Assembly: GCF_049723905.1 (NCBI RefSeq)
Contig: NZ_JBJKFD010000001.1
Coordinates: 1,860,001-1,924,000, forward strand
Reading direction: 5' to 3'
Length of the DNA stretch: 64,000 nt
DNA from: G963665185 sp049723905
GTDB taxonomy: Bacteria; Desulfobacterota; Desulfovibrionia; Desulfovibrionales; Desulfovibrionaceae
Shown: positions 32,546 through 41,391 of the stretch, piece by piece
Numbering within the stretch: the stretch's first letter is position 1
How the letters are laid out: every line of letters begins with the position of its first letter
Position numbers and translations under genes: made by a program
The notes under the pieces: generated by a model
The model's input: the letters and a program-made list of their open reading frames with translations, nothing else
Database searches by the model: none
Told to the model about the DNA's origin: nothing

Positions 32546-34108
32546 ATGACTCGAAAAAGACCAGAAAACGTACTCTTCATCATGCTTGATACCCTGCAGT
32601 TCAATTATCTGGGCTGCTATGGGAACAAGGAAGTCAAAACCCCGAATCTGGATAAATTCGCTGAAAAGGGATTTCTGTTCGAGAATGTCTACAGCGAGGG
32701 CCTGCCCACCATTCCGGCGCGCCGCGCCCTGATGACGGGCCGCTTTACCCTGCCCTACAGCGGCTGGCGGCCGCTGACCACGGAAGACACCAGCCTGACG
32801 GACATGCTCTGGTGCCGCGAGGTGCAGACCGCGCTGGTGTACGACACCCCGCCCATGCGCCTGCCCAAATACGGCTATTGCCGCGGCTTCGACTATGTCC
32901 GCTTCTGCAACGGCCACGAGCTGGACCACGAGACCTTCAGCCATGTGCCGCTCAAGGAAGGGATCAAGGGCGAGGACTACCTTTCCCCCCAATGGCTGTA
33001 CAAAAACGAAGACGGCGAATACGACGATTCCAGCAAATCGCTGATCCGCGAGACCGAATGCTACCTGCGCCAGCGCCAGAACTGGACCTCGGACGCGGAC
33101 AACTACGCCTCCGTGGTCATCAGCGAGGCGGACAACTGGCTCAAGGAAAAACGCGACCCCAACCGGCCGTTCTTCCTGTGGCTGGACTCCTTTGACCCCC
33201 ATGAACCCTGGGATCCGCCATCTGTATGGGAAAACAAGCCCTGTCCGTACAACCCGGACTACGAGGGCAACCCCCTGCTGCTGGCCCCCTGGACCGAGAT
33301 AAAAGGGGTGATGACCGAAGAGGAATGCGCCCACATACGCGCCCTGTACGCCGAAAAAGTGACCCTGGTGGACAAGTGGCTTGGCAAGCTGTTCGATTCC
33401 CTCAAGGCTCAGAATCTCTGGGACGACACCATGGTCATCATCACTTCCGACCACGGACAGCCCATGGGCTCTGGCGAACACGGACACGGCCTGATGCGCA
33501 AATGCCGCCCCTGGCCCTACGAGGAACTGGCACACGTGCCCCTGCTCATCCACATGCCCGGGCTTGAAGGCGGCAAACGCATCGAGAGCTTTGTGCAGAA
33601 CGTGGACGTTACCGCAACCATGCTGGACGCCCTGGGGCTGATGTCCGCCCATGCCCTGGAAGAAAAGGGACACGAAGGCATCAACACCTTTGACGCGGAC
33701 GACATCCAGGGCATAAGCCTTTTGCCCGTGATGCGCGGCGAAACCGACACGGTGCGCGACTTTGCCATAGCCGGGTACTACGGGATGTCCTGGTCCATCA
33801 TCAATCACGACTACAGCTACATCCACTGGCTGCAGAAGGAGATTGACACGGACTCCATGAACAGGGTCTTTTATGATGGTTCCGGTTTGGGCGGCAACGC
33901 GGGTGCGCAATCCGCCAAGCTGGAAATGAAGGAAGAGATGTGGACCTGCGTGCCGGGCGCCGAGGTTTCCGTGCCGCAGTCCGACGAGCTGTACGACAGA
34001 AAAACAGACCAGTTCCAGTTGAACAATATCATTGATGAACAACCGGAAAAGGCCAAGGAACTCCTTCAGGAACTCAAGCTGTACATCGGGGAGCTGCGCA
34101 CCACATAG
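32546..34108 (+). CDS. Alkaline-phosphatase-superfamily hydrolase (sulfatase-like, Thr at the nucleophile position)
   Basis: A 520-residue cytoplasmic protein (no signal peptide) with the sulfatase fold: N-terminal metal Asp in LFIMLDTLQ (D15), and the second metal cluster in VIITSDHGQPMGSGEHG. The sulfatase signature C/S-x-P-x-R reads T55-I-P57-A-R59. Thr cannot be converted to formylglycine, so true sulfatase chemistry by that route is unlikely; phosphodiesterases and phosphotransferases of the superfamily use Thr. AAGGAGC precedes the ATG. The substrate is unknown. Confidence 0.82.
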   Translation: MTRKRPENVLFIMLDTLQFNYLGCYGNKEVKTPNLDKFAEKGFLFENVYSEGLPTIPARRALMTGRFTLPYSGWRPLTTEDTSLTDMLWCREVQTALVYDTPPMRLPKYGYCRGFDYVRFCNGHELDHETFSHVPLKEGIKGEDYLSPQWLYKNEDGEYDDSSKSLIRETECYLRQRQNWTSDADNYASVVISEADNWLKEKRDPNRPFFLWLDSFDPHEPWDPPSVWENKPCPYNPDYEGNPLLLAPWTEIKGVMTEEECAHIRALYAEKVTLVDKWLGKLFDSLKAQNLWDDTMVIITSDHGQPMGSGEHGHGLMRKCRPWPYEELAHVPLLIHMPGLEGGKRIESFVQNVDVTATMLDALGLMSAHALEEKGHEGINTFDADDIQGISLLPVMRGETDTVRDFAIAGYYGMSWSIINHDYSYIHWLQKEIDTDSMNRVFYDGSGLGGNAGAQSAKLEMKEEMWTCVPGAEVSVPQSDELYDRKTDQFQLNNIIDEQPEKAKELLQELKLYIGELRTT

Positions 34109-34131
34109 CCGGAAAAATTGCAAAGCCCAAT

Positions 34132-34202
34132 CCGGCAGCCTGCCCACCTGCGCAGGAAGCGTGGGCAACACCACTCCCATGTCCTGGGGAGCAGGCTGCC
34201 GG
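34132..34202. repeat. Long inverted repeat before the Crp-family gene
   Basis: CCGGCAGCCTGC (34132-34143) pairs perfectly with 34191-34202, and GCCCA/TGGGC can extend inside the loop. It lies between the sulfatase-like gene and the regulator and may be a terminator without a T-run or a 5'-leader structure. Confidence 0.6.
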
Positions 34203-34238
34203 AGAATCGGTGACCGGACAACTGACGAGACCAATGCC

Positions 34239-34916
34239 ATGCCGCAACAAAAAGTTGAAGAATTCTGGAGAGTCAGAATAGACAGCAATGTCTGGGAACA
34301 GGTGCTGCACCTGGGGCTCAGGCAGAAGTTCAGCCATGGCGAGGAAATCATCAGCGCGGGAGAACGGGTTGAAAGGCTCTGCTACCTGCATTCCGGCGAA
34401 GTGTGCATGAAGCGGACGTCCATGGAAGGCTCCGAAAAGATCATCATGCACATTGCCCAGCACTCGCTTTTCTGCGAAGTGCCGTTCTTTACCGACTGTC
34501 CCATCACCAGTTCCTTTGTCTGCCACCAGGATGCGACCGTCTATTTCTTTCCCAGGGAAACAGTGGACGCCATGGTTGCCGAGCACCCGGAAATCGCCAA
34601 GGACATCATCCGGACGCTTTCCGAAAAAGTGAGTGTGCTCTGCAACCAATCCGCCTCGCTGGGGCTGGACAGCCTGGAACAACGCATAGTGAAATTCATC
34701 CTCCTGCAATACAACTCCCTGCCCCTGCATTCCAACGAGATCATCTCGCTGGGGTCCTTGAAGATGAAGGACATTGCCGGGATTTTGAGCGTCCACCGGG
34801 TGACGCTCTACAAAGCCTTCAAGGAGTTGGAAAGCCGGGGATTCATAAAAATGCTCAGCAGAAACAGGCTGCAGATCATCGACATCGAGTCGCTGAGTGC
34901 CATTGCCTACGAATAA
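34239..34916 (+). CDS. Crp/Fnr-family transcriptional regulator
   Basis: A 225-residue regulator with an N-terminal cyclic-nucleotide-type beta roll (GEEIISAGERVERLCYLHSGEVCMKR ... HIAQHSLFCEVPFF, quoted in part) and a C-terminal winged helix (MKDIAGILSVHRVTLYKAFKELESRGFIKM). There is no N-terminal Fnr Cys set, so it is not an iron-sulfur Fnr; three scattered Cys occur in the sensor domain. I start at the ATG at 34239, whose ribosome site is weak. It may control the adjacent redox genes. Confidence 0.88.
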   Translation: MPQQKVEEFWRVRIDSNVWEQVLHLGLRQKFSHGEEIISAGERVERLCYLHSGEVCMKRTSMEGSEKIIMHIAQHSLFCEVPFFTDCPITSSFVCHQDATVYFFPRETVDAMVAEHPEIAKDIIRTLSEKVSVLCNQSASLGLDSLEQRIVKFILLQYNSLPLHSNEIISLGSLKMKDIAGILSVHRVTLYKAFKELESRGFIKMLSRNRLQIIDIESLSAIAYE

Positions 34917-34970
34917 CTGCCCCGAGCATTCCCGATTCAACACCCGGAATTTCCCCAAACCGGAGAATAC

Positions 34971-35285
34971 ATGAGCGCCATACATCCCCTGACAGATCAG
35001 GCCAGCCTGGAATTTTTCGCAGGCCTGGACGATGCCATCGTCTTTTTTCACAAGGACCTCTGCCCGCACTGCAAGAACATGGAAAAAGTGCTGGAAAAGT
35101 TCAGTGCCAAGGCCCCGGACGTACAGCTTTTCAGCGTGGACAGCGAAAAGCATGCCGACCTCATGGAAACACTCTCGTTCGAGCGCGTCCCCACCCTGGT
35201 CTTTGTCCGCAGCGGCCAAGTAGCCACGGTCAAATCCGGGCTGATGAATCCCCGCGAACTCAAAGCCCTGTACGCCTCCCTTTAG
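34971..35285 (+). CDS. Thioredoxin-family protein
   Basis: A 104-residue thioredoxin-fold protein with active site C31-P-H-C34 (FHKDLCPHCKNMEK) and the cis-Pro RVPTLVF. CPHC differs from the canonical CGPC and is more DsbA-like, implying a more oxidising potential. No signal peptide is present, so it is cytoplasmic. GGAGAATAC precedes the start. It is followed after 9 nt by its probable reductase. Confidence 0.88.
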   Translation: MSAIHPLTDQASLEFFAGLDDAIVFFHKDLCPHCKNMEKVLEKFSAKAPDVQLFSVDSEKHADLMETLSFERVPTLVFVRSGQVATVKSGLMNPRELKALYASL

Positions 35286-35294
35286 GGTGAAGCC

Positions 35295-36230
35295 ATGAAC
35301 ACAGCATACGACATCATCATCCTGGGCGGCGGCGTGGCAGGCATGACCGCAGCCATCTACGCCGCCCGCGCCAACCTGCGCGTCCTGATTCTGGACGAGA
35401 ACGCCTGTGGCGGGCTGGTCAACTGGACCAAGGTTGTCGAGAACATGCCCTCCTACAAGTCCGTGGGCGGCATGGAACTGGTGCAGCGCATCCAGGACCA
35501 GGTGGAAGCCCTGGGCGTGGACGTGGAAGAAGCGGCCTGCATAGACTCCATGGAGCTGACAGGCACGGAAAAAGTTATCGAGGCGGACGACACCACCTAC
35601 ACGGCAAAGGCGGTCATCGTGGCTACCGGACGCAAGCCCGTGCCCCTGAAAGTTGGCAATGTGGCCGACGTGGCCGAAAACTGCGAACAGGTCCACTTTT
35701 GCGCCATTTGCGACGGAGCCGCCTATGTGGGCAAACGGGTGCTGGTGGTGGGCGGCGGCAACAGCGGGTTTGACGAAGCCATCGCCCTGCTGGACCAGGG
35801 CATAAAGGAGCTGGTGCTGGTGGAAAAGATGGACCGTTTTTTTGCCGCCCAAACCGCTCAGGACCAGCTTGCCTGCCGCAGCAACGCCACGGCCCGCCAT
35901 TCCACGGAAGTGGCCGCCCTGCACTGCGACGGCGCACTCCGGTCCGTTACCCTGCGCAATGTGGACACGGGCCAAGAGGAAGAATGCGCCTGCGACGGCA
36001 TTTTCGTCTTCATGGGCCAGCAGCCCGGCACGGAAATATTCCAGGGCCAGCTTGCCATGGACGAATCCGGCTACATCCAAACCGACGAGCTGATGGCCAC
36101 CAACGTGGCCGGAGTGTTCGCGGCCGGAGACGTGCGCCCCAAAAAGTACCGCCAGATCACCACAGCCATGGCCGACGGCACTGTGGCGGCCTTGGAGGCG
36201 GAGCGCTTTCTGCGCACCATGGCCTGCTAG
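35295..36230 (+). CDS. Thioredoxin-reductase-like flavoprotein
   Basis: A 311-residue FAD protein: N-terminal GGGVAGMTAAIYAARA, redox pair C136-A-I-C139 followed by DGAAY, second dinucleotide loop VVGGGNSGFDEAI, and C-terminal FAADGV-type motif VFAAGDVRPKKYRQITTAMADG. The NADPH 2'-phosphate motif (HRRxxxR) is absent; the corresponding place reads VEKMDRFFA, which suggests NADH or another electron donor. It is the likely partner of the preceding thioredoxin. Confidence 0.87.
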   Translation: MNTAYDIIILGGGVAGMTAAIYAARANLRVLILDENACGGLVNWTKVVENMPSYKSVGGMELVQRIQDQVEALGVDVEEAACIDSMELTGTEKVIEADDTTYTAKAVIVATGRKPVPLKVGNVADVAENCEQVHFCAICDGAAYVGKRVLVVGGGNSGFDEAIALLDQGIKELVLVEKMDRFFAAQTAQDQLACRSNATARHSTEVAALHCDGALRSVTLRNVDTGQEEECACDGIFVFMGQQPGTEIFQGQLAMDESGYIQTDELMATNVAGVFAAGDVRPKKYRQITTAMADGTVAALEAERFLRTMAC

Positions 36231-36245
36231 CCCGGAGCCCATCCA

Positions 36246-36554
36246 ATGGAACCGCTGCACATAACCATTCTGGACCCCGATACGGGATTGGCGGAAAAGG
36301 CGGCCAGACGGCTTCGCGCCCATATGAAGAAACACGGGGTCCAGGCCTGCGTGCAGGAAGTCACCTGCTACCTTGAGATTTCCAGGCAGGGACTTCAGGG
36401 GAAAACCCCGGTCATTGCCGTGGACGGGTCGTTTTTTCAATGCAAAAATCTGGAAGATGACCTGCTGGCCCAATTTGCCGACTGGCTGACTACCGATGTG
36501 CTGGCCCAAAAACAAGGCCAGCCGTCGGGCCAACAACAGGGCCAAAGCGAATAA
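36246..36554 (+). CDS. Thioredoxin-fold-like small protein without CxxC
   Basis: A 102-residue protein. Its layout follows the small thioredoxin_3 type: ITILDPDTGLAEKAARRLRA, then VQEVTCYLEISRQGL, then KTPVIAVDGSFFQ with the cis-Pro at T54-P55. Where the redox CxxC would be (about 10-14) it reads DPDTG. It is therefore probably redox-inactive. The Gln/Ser-rich tail (about 85-102) is disordered. It is 15 nt from the reductase gene. The assignment to the thioredoxin fold is my inference. Confidence 0.6.
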   Translation: MEPLHITILDPDTGLAEKAARRLRAHMKKHGVQACVQEVTCYLEISRQGLQGKTPVIAVDGSFFQCKNLEDDLLAQFADWLTTDVLAQKQGQPSGQQQGQSE

Positions 36555-36725
36555 AGGCTGAGGGGAGCGGCACCCCCAATTGGGCATCTCCCAATTTGGC
36601 ATCTCAAAGTTGCGCACCAGCCGCGAATTCGGCACACTCCCTACCGGCCCGTGCATCCGTACAAACCGAAGCGGAGCGCACAAGGCACATCTTCGCAATG
36701 CACTTTGCAGAAAGGATCAGCCCCA

Positions 36726-37193
36726 ATGACACCGGCCATAAAAAAAGCAAAACAAGCCAAGATCACCTACGTTGTCCACGAATACGAACACGACCCGGCT
36801 GCCGAATCCTTTGGCAAGGAAGCGGCGCAAAAGCTGGGCGTGGACCCGGCCCGCGTGTTCAAGACCCTGGTGGTGTCCGGGGCGGGCAAGGACCCGTGCG
36901 TGGCCGTGGTGCCCGTCATGCTGCGGCTGGACCTGAAGCTCGTGGCCAAGGCGCTGGGCGCGAAAAAGGTCGCCATGGCCGAAGTGCCCCTGGTGGAACG
37001 CGTCACCGGCTATGTGGTCGGCGGCGTCAGCCCGCTGGGGCAGAAAAAACAACTGCGCACGGTCATCGACGCCTCGGCCCAAAACCACGACACCATCTTC
37101 GTGAGCGCAGGGCGCAGGGGGCTGGACATCGAACTTTCCCCGCACGATCTCCTGGCCCTGACACGGGCGGACTTCGCCCCCATAGCCAAATAA
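36726..37193 (+). CDS. ybaK: Cys-tRNA(Pro)/Cys-tRNA(Cys) deacylase, YbaK type
   Basis: A 155-residue aminoacyl-tRNA editing enzyme that removes cysteine from mischarged tRNA(Pro). Family motifs are YEHDP, FKTLVVSGAGKDPCVAVVPV, LDLKLVAKALGAKKVAMA and GYVVGGVSPLGQKKQLRTVID (shortened). I start at the ATG at 36726 after AAAGGAT; the open frame extends 25 codons further. Confidence 0.92.
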   Translation: MTPAIKKAKQAKITYVVHEYEHDPAAESFGKEAAQKLGVDPARVFKTLVVSGAGKDPCVAVVPVMLRLDLKLVAKALGAKKVAMAEVPLVERVTGYVVGGVSPLGQKKQLRTVIDASAQNHDTIFVSAGRRGLDIELSPHDLLALTRADFAPIAK

Positions 37194-37331
37194 GACGCAA
37201 TGTCTCTGCTCTGCAATCAAGTCGTTAACCAAACGTAACACTCTGGCGGACCTCGATGACGTATAAAGAGGAAAGTATCTGCTTTAGGCAACAACATACT
37301 TCCCCCTGTTACAAAAACGGAGTCCACCCCC

Positions 37332-38390
37332 ATGAAAAAAATTCTTGTGCTCGCCCTGTTGGCGGTTGTGGCCATGGCCGGAGCCGCACAGGCCGAAACC
37401 CTCAAGCTGCTGACCTGGAAAGGTTATGCCCCGCAAAAGCTGGTAGAGGCCTTTGAAAAAGAAACCGGCATCAATGTAGAAATCACCTACTCCAACAACG
37501 AAGAAATGATCGCCAAGCTGCGCGCCACGCGCGGCGCCGGTTTCGACCTGGCCCAGCCTTCCCAGGACCGTATTTCCTCTGTCCAGGCCAAGTACGACCT
37601 GTACCAGCCCATGGACTACTCCCGCATCGATTCCAAGCTCTTCATCCCCTCCATGCTGCAGGCCGTTAAAAAGAACACCCTGGTGGACGGCAAATCCTAT
37701 GCCGTGCCCTTTTGCTGGGGCACTTCCGGCCTGGTCGTGAACAGCGACAAGGCCTCGGGTGTCGATTCCTACAAGGCGCTGATCGATCCCAAATACAAGG
37801 GCCGCGTCAGCTACCGCCTCAAGCGCCCCACTCTCATCGCCATGGGCTACGCCCTGGGATACGATCCCTTTGCCCTGTACAGCGACGTGGCCGGCTACAA
37901 GGCCATGCTGGACAAAGTGGCGGAAGCGCTCATTGCGGCCAAACCCATTGTGAAGAACTACTGGGCCAACGGCGATTCCCTCATCCAATCCATGCGTTCC
38001 GGCGAAGTATATGTGGCCATGGCCTGGGATGCAGGCGGATGGAAGCTGCACGCCGCCAACAAGGCCATAGACTTCAAGGCCCCCAAGGAAGGCGCCCTGG
38101 GCTGGATAGACACCTTTGCCATTCCGGCCAAGGCCGAAAACGTCTCCGCCGCCTACAAGTGGATCAACTTCATGCTAAAGCCTGAAAACTCCGGCTACTT
38201 CACCTCGCAGGAAAAATGCGCCACCGCCTCCAAGGACGCCATGAAGTACACGGACAAGGCCGTCAGCGCCAACTTCACCCGCAGTTTCCCGCAGGCCGCC
38301 ATAGACAACATCAAGTGGTATCCGCCCGTCCCTGCCAAGCTGGAAAGCATGGAAGGCAAGGTTCTGGATAAGATAAAGGCTGCCAACTAA
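37332..38390 (+). CDS. potD: Extracellular solute-binding protein, PotD/spermidine-putrescine type
   Basis: A 352-residue periplasmic binding protein. The signal peptide (KKILVLALLAVVAMAGAAQA, about 1-21) ends AQA-E. The mature start LKLLTWKGYAPQKLVEAFEKETGI is typical of the polyamine group. Because a phosphodiesterase gene closes this operon, a non-polyamine ligand (a glycerophosphodiester or aminophosphonate) is also possible; binding-site residues cannot be judged here. Confidence 0.88.
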   Translation: MKKILVLALLAVVAMAGAAQAETLKLLTWKGYAPQKLVEAFEKETGINVEITYSNNEEMIAKLRATRGAGFDLAQPSQDRISSVQAKYDLYQPMDYSRIDSKLFIPSMLQAVKKNTLVDGKSYAVPFCWGTSGLVVNSDKASGVDSYKALIDPKYKGRVSYRLKRPTLIAMGYALGYDPFALYSDVAGYKAMLDKVAEALIAAKPIVKNYWANGDSLIQSMRSGEVYVAMAWDAGGWKLHAANKAIDFKAPKEGALGWIDTFAIPAKAENVSAAYKWINFMLKPENSGYFTSQEKCATASKDAMKYTDKAVSANFTRSFPQAAIDNIKWYPPVPAKLESMEGKVLDKIKAAN

Positions 38391-38471
38391 GCCACCGAGT
38401 GCCGTGTGCCTGCACAGGCAGGCGCAAGGAACAAAGCGTCATCAGGGCCAACGCGGCTCAAGCGTCATTCA

Positions 38472-38502
38472 GGCCGGTACGGTGCATCACGCCGTACCGG
38501 CC
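38472..38502 (+). promoter_or_regulatory. Hairpin between the binding-protein and ATPase genes
   Basis: GGCCGGTACGG (38472-38482) pairs perfectly with CCGTACCGGCC (38492-38502) around 9 nt, without a T-run. Such intercistronic stems often stabilise the upstream binding-protein mRNA and lower expression downstream. Confidence 0.65.
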
Positions 38503-38565
38503 CAGCCCTGCACGTCCGTCCGTTTGCGGCGGGTACCGTTTTCACCACCCACCCGAGAAGTCACC

Positions 38566-39684
38566 ATGTCCAATGATCTTTCCGTAAGCGCCCTCACCAA
38601 ACACTTTGGCGATTTTACCGCTGTTGATGAAATCTCCTTTGACGTGCCCGAAGGTTCCTTCTTTTCCATCCTCGGCCCGTCCGGCTGCGGAAAAACAACC
38701 CTGCTGCGCATGATCGCCGGCTTTGACAAACCCACCTCCGGGCGCATTGAAATCCGCGGCAGGGACATGGCCGACGTGCCGCCCAACCGCCGCCCGATCA
38801 ACCTGGTGTTTCAACATCTGGCCCTGTTCCCCATGATGGACGTGCAGGAAAACATCGCCTTCGGCCTGAAGCGCCGGGGCGTAAGCGCGGGGGATATTCA
38901 AAAAAAGGTCGCTTCCATTCTGGAACGGGTCGGCCTGCCCGGATACGCAGCCAAGCAGATACACCAGCTTTCCGGCGGACAGCGCCAACGCGTGGCCATT
39001 GCCCGCTGTCTGGTGCTGGAACCGTCCGTGCTGCTGCTGGACGAACCGCTGGGCGCGCTGGATTTGAAACTGCGTGAGCAGATGAAGGTGGAACTGAAAA
39101 AATTGCAGGGCGAGGTGGGCACCACATTCGTCTACATAACCCATGACCAGTCCGAAGCCCTGGTCATGTCCGATCAGGTGGCGGTAATGAATCACGGAAA
39201 GTTCGAGCAGGTGGGCACGCCCCAGGAGCTGTACCGCAATCCGGCCACCCCCTTTGTGGCGGAATTCGTCGGCGACACCAACGCCTGGCAGGGATGCGCC
39301 GTACAAACGGCCACGGACAGCATGCGCATTACCACGGACGAGGGATTTGTATTCAACGTGCGCGGCACCGACCTGCCTTCGCTGGATTCGGGGAAGGGGA
39401 AGGAGCGCGCCGTCACCCTGTTTCTGCGGCCCGAGGCCATCACCATTGCCCCTTCTTCCTCCCCTATCCCAAATGCCAAAGACGGCCTGAACATGTTTGG
39501 CGTAACCGTAAAGAACATCCTCTTTGACGGAGCCAACAGCCGCCTGCTGACCGCCACGCCGCAGGGACGTGAGCTGCTGGTGGCCCTGCCCCAGAACCGC
39601 GAGTTCGACCATATCCGTCCGGGCGATGTCATCGACCTGGGCTGGCACCCGGAATCCGCCACTGTATTTTGCGTGGAGGGCTGA
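38566..39684 (+). CDS. potA: ABC transporter ATP-binding protein, PotA type
   Basis: A 372-residue ATPase. Walker A is GPSGCGKTT, the signature LSGGQRQRVAIAR, and Walker B VLLLDEPLGALD, followed by the switch His in THDQ. A C-terminal TOBE-like domain (about 275-370) is present. I start at the ATG at 38566 after CGAGAAG. It drives the permease pair that follows. Confidence 0.93.
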   Translation: MSNDLSVSALTKHFGDFTAVDEISFDVPEGSFFSILGPSGCGKTTLLRMIAGFDKPTSGRIEIRGRDMADVPPNRRPINLVFQHLALFPMMDVQENIAFGLKRRGVSAGDIQKKVASILERVGLPGYAAKQIHQLSGGQRQRVAIARCLVLEPSVLLLDEPLGALDLKLREQMKVELKKLQGEVGTTFVYITHDQSEALVMSDQVAVMNHGKFEQVGTPQELYRNPATPFVAEFVGDTNAWQGCAVQTATDSMRITTDEGFVFNVRGTDLPSLDSGKGKERAVTLFLRPEAITIAPSSSPIPNAKDGLNMFGVTVKNILFDGANSRLLTATPQGRELLVALPQNREFDHIRPGDVIDLGWHPESATVFCVEG

Positions 39685-39685
39685 A

Positions 39686-40540
39686 ATGAACAAATCGCGC
39701 CTGACCCTCTGGATATTTCTGGCCCCGGTCCTGCTGTGGCTGGTGCTGCTCATCGTGCTGCCGCAGATCGATCTCCTCACCATGAGCCTGCGCGGCGAAA
39801 ACGACTACGGCGACATGGTCTGGACCCTGAACAACTACCTGAATTTCTTCACCGAACCCATTTACTGGGCCACCTTTGTACGGACCGCGCTGTACGCCAT
39901 CATCACCACGTTTCTCACCTTTCTGCTGGCCATGCCCGTCTCCTTCTACCTTGCCAAGCTGGCCCGCAAACGGGTACAGGGCGCGCTGATGATTCTGCTG
40001 CTTCTGCCCTTCTGGGTCAGCGAGCTGGTACGCGTGTACGGCTGGATGATCCTGCTGCGCGAATCCGGCGTGCTCAACTTCATCATGCTTTCGCTAGGCA
40101 TCATCCACACCCCGGTGGAGATGCTCTACAATGACGCCACCATGATCATGGGGCTGGTCTACACCTCCATGCTGTTCATGGTGGTGCCGCTGGTTTCGGT
40201 AATGGAAAGCCTGGACGATAGTCTTATAGAAGCAGCACACGACCTGGGCGCGGGCAAATGGACCATCTGGCGCACCATCATCATTCCCCATTGCAAGCCG
40301 GGCATCACTTCAGGCTCCATCGTCGTCTTCATGCTGGCCCTGGGCAACTATCTCACCCCCAACCTCATGGGCGGCAAGAACTCCCTGTGGTTTACGGAAC
40401 AGATCTACAACCAATTCATCGCCAGCTTCAACTGGAACCAGGGCGCGGCCTTCGGCTTCCTGCTCCTGGCCCTCAGCTCGCTCATCATCTGGGCCGGGCT
40501 GAAACTTTCACGCCAGAAACTCGACGAGGTGGCGTCATGA
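39686..40540 (+). CDS. potB: ABC transporter permease, PotB type
   Basis: A 284-residue permease with six hydrophobic segments and the coupling-loop motif EAAHDLGAGKWTIWRTIIIPHCKPGI. The ATG at 39686 lies right after the ATPase stop, with GGAGGG inside that gene's end. It overlaps the next permease by 4 nt. Confidence 0.92.
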   Translation: MNKSRLTLWIFLAPVLLWLVLLIVLPQIDLLTMSLRGENDYGDMVWTLNNYLNFFTEPIYWATFVRTALYAIITTFLTFLLAMPVSFYLAKLARKRVQGALMILLLLPFWVSELVRVYGWMILLRESGVLNFIMLSLGIIHTPVEMLYNDATMIMGLVYTSMLFMVVPLVSVMESLDDSLIEAAHDLGAGKWTIWRTIIIPHCKPGITSGSIVVFMLALGNYLTPNLMGGKNSLWFTEQIYNQFIASFNWNQGAAFGFLLLALSSLIIWAGLKLSRQKLDEVAS

Positions 40541-41391
40541 TCCGCTCTTTGCCGCGCAGCCGGACCTACAACTTGTCGTTCAACCTCTTCATCCTGGCCT
40601 ATTTTGTTTTCCTGTTCGCCCCACTGGTGGTGACCTGCGTACTGGCCTTCAACAATTCCAATTTCCCGGCCCTGCCCTGGCAGGGATTCACGCTGGACTG
40701 GTTCTTTTCCAACGGCCCAAAACGCGTGGGGCTGTTTCACGACGCCCAGACCCTGCGGGCAATTTTCACCAGCTTTAAAACCGCTGTTCTGATGGCGTTT
40801 TTCAGCGTAGTGGTGGGCACATGCGCCAGCTTCTTGTTTGAAAAGGAAAACTTCCGGTTCAAGGGAGTTCTCTATTTTCTCATGCTGGCGCCGCTGGTCA
40901 TTCCCGGCGTTATTCTGGGCATTTCCCTGCTGCTGGCCGCCAACACCGCGGGGGCGTTCTTCGACCGGACCTTTGGTTTCGATCTCGACGTCTTCCGCCC
41001 AAGTTTCTGGCTGGTTGTTGTGGGGCAGTTCTCATTCATCTCCACCTTTGTTACACTGGTGGTATCGGCCCGGCTGCGCAAGTTCGACACCAGCCTGGAG
41101 GAAGCGGCCCTCAACCTGGGCGCAACGCCGTTGCAGGTCATCTGGTTCGTCACCCTCAAGTACCTGCGCCCGGCCATCTTCGGCGCGGGAGCCGTGGCCT
41201 TTCTTATGAGTTTCGAGAACTTCAACACCACGTTGTTTCTCATCGGGTCCGAACCGACCCTGCCCATCAACCTCTACATGCAGGTCCGCGACGGGAGCAC
41301 GCCCATCATCAACGCGGTGTCCCTGATGCTTATTGTAGGAACCTCGCTGCTGGCCCTGGTGAACCTGTATTTTACCCGACGGGGAGAATAG
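40537..41391 (+). CDS. potC: ABC transporter permease, PotC type
   Basis: A 284-residue permease with six hydrophobic segments and the coupling loop EEAALNLGATPLQVIWFVTLKYLRPAI. The start overlaps potB (ATGA). Its TAG is followed directly by the ATG of the phosphodiesterase gene, so the five genes form one transcription unit. Confidence 0.92.
   Translation: MIRSLPRSRTYNLSFNLFILAYFVFLFAPLVVTCVLAFNNSNFPALPWQGFTLDWFFSNGPKRVGLFHDAQTLRAIFTSFKTAVLMAFFSVVVGTCASFLFEKENFRFKGVLYFLMLAPLVIPGVILGISLLLAANTAGAFFDRTFGFDLDVFRPSFWLVVVGQFSFISTFVTLVVSARLRKFDTSLEEAALNLGATPLQVIWFVTLKYLRPAIFGAGAVAFLMSFENFNTTLFLIGSEPTLPINLYMQVRDGSTPIINAVSLMLIVGTSLLALVNLYFTRRGE

Noticed and set aside
36560..36610. A short tandem-like motif (CCCAATTGGGCATCT then CCCAATTTGGCATCT)
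   Set aside because: Only two imperfect units of about 15 bp; too little to call a repeat or operator.
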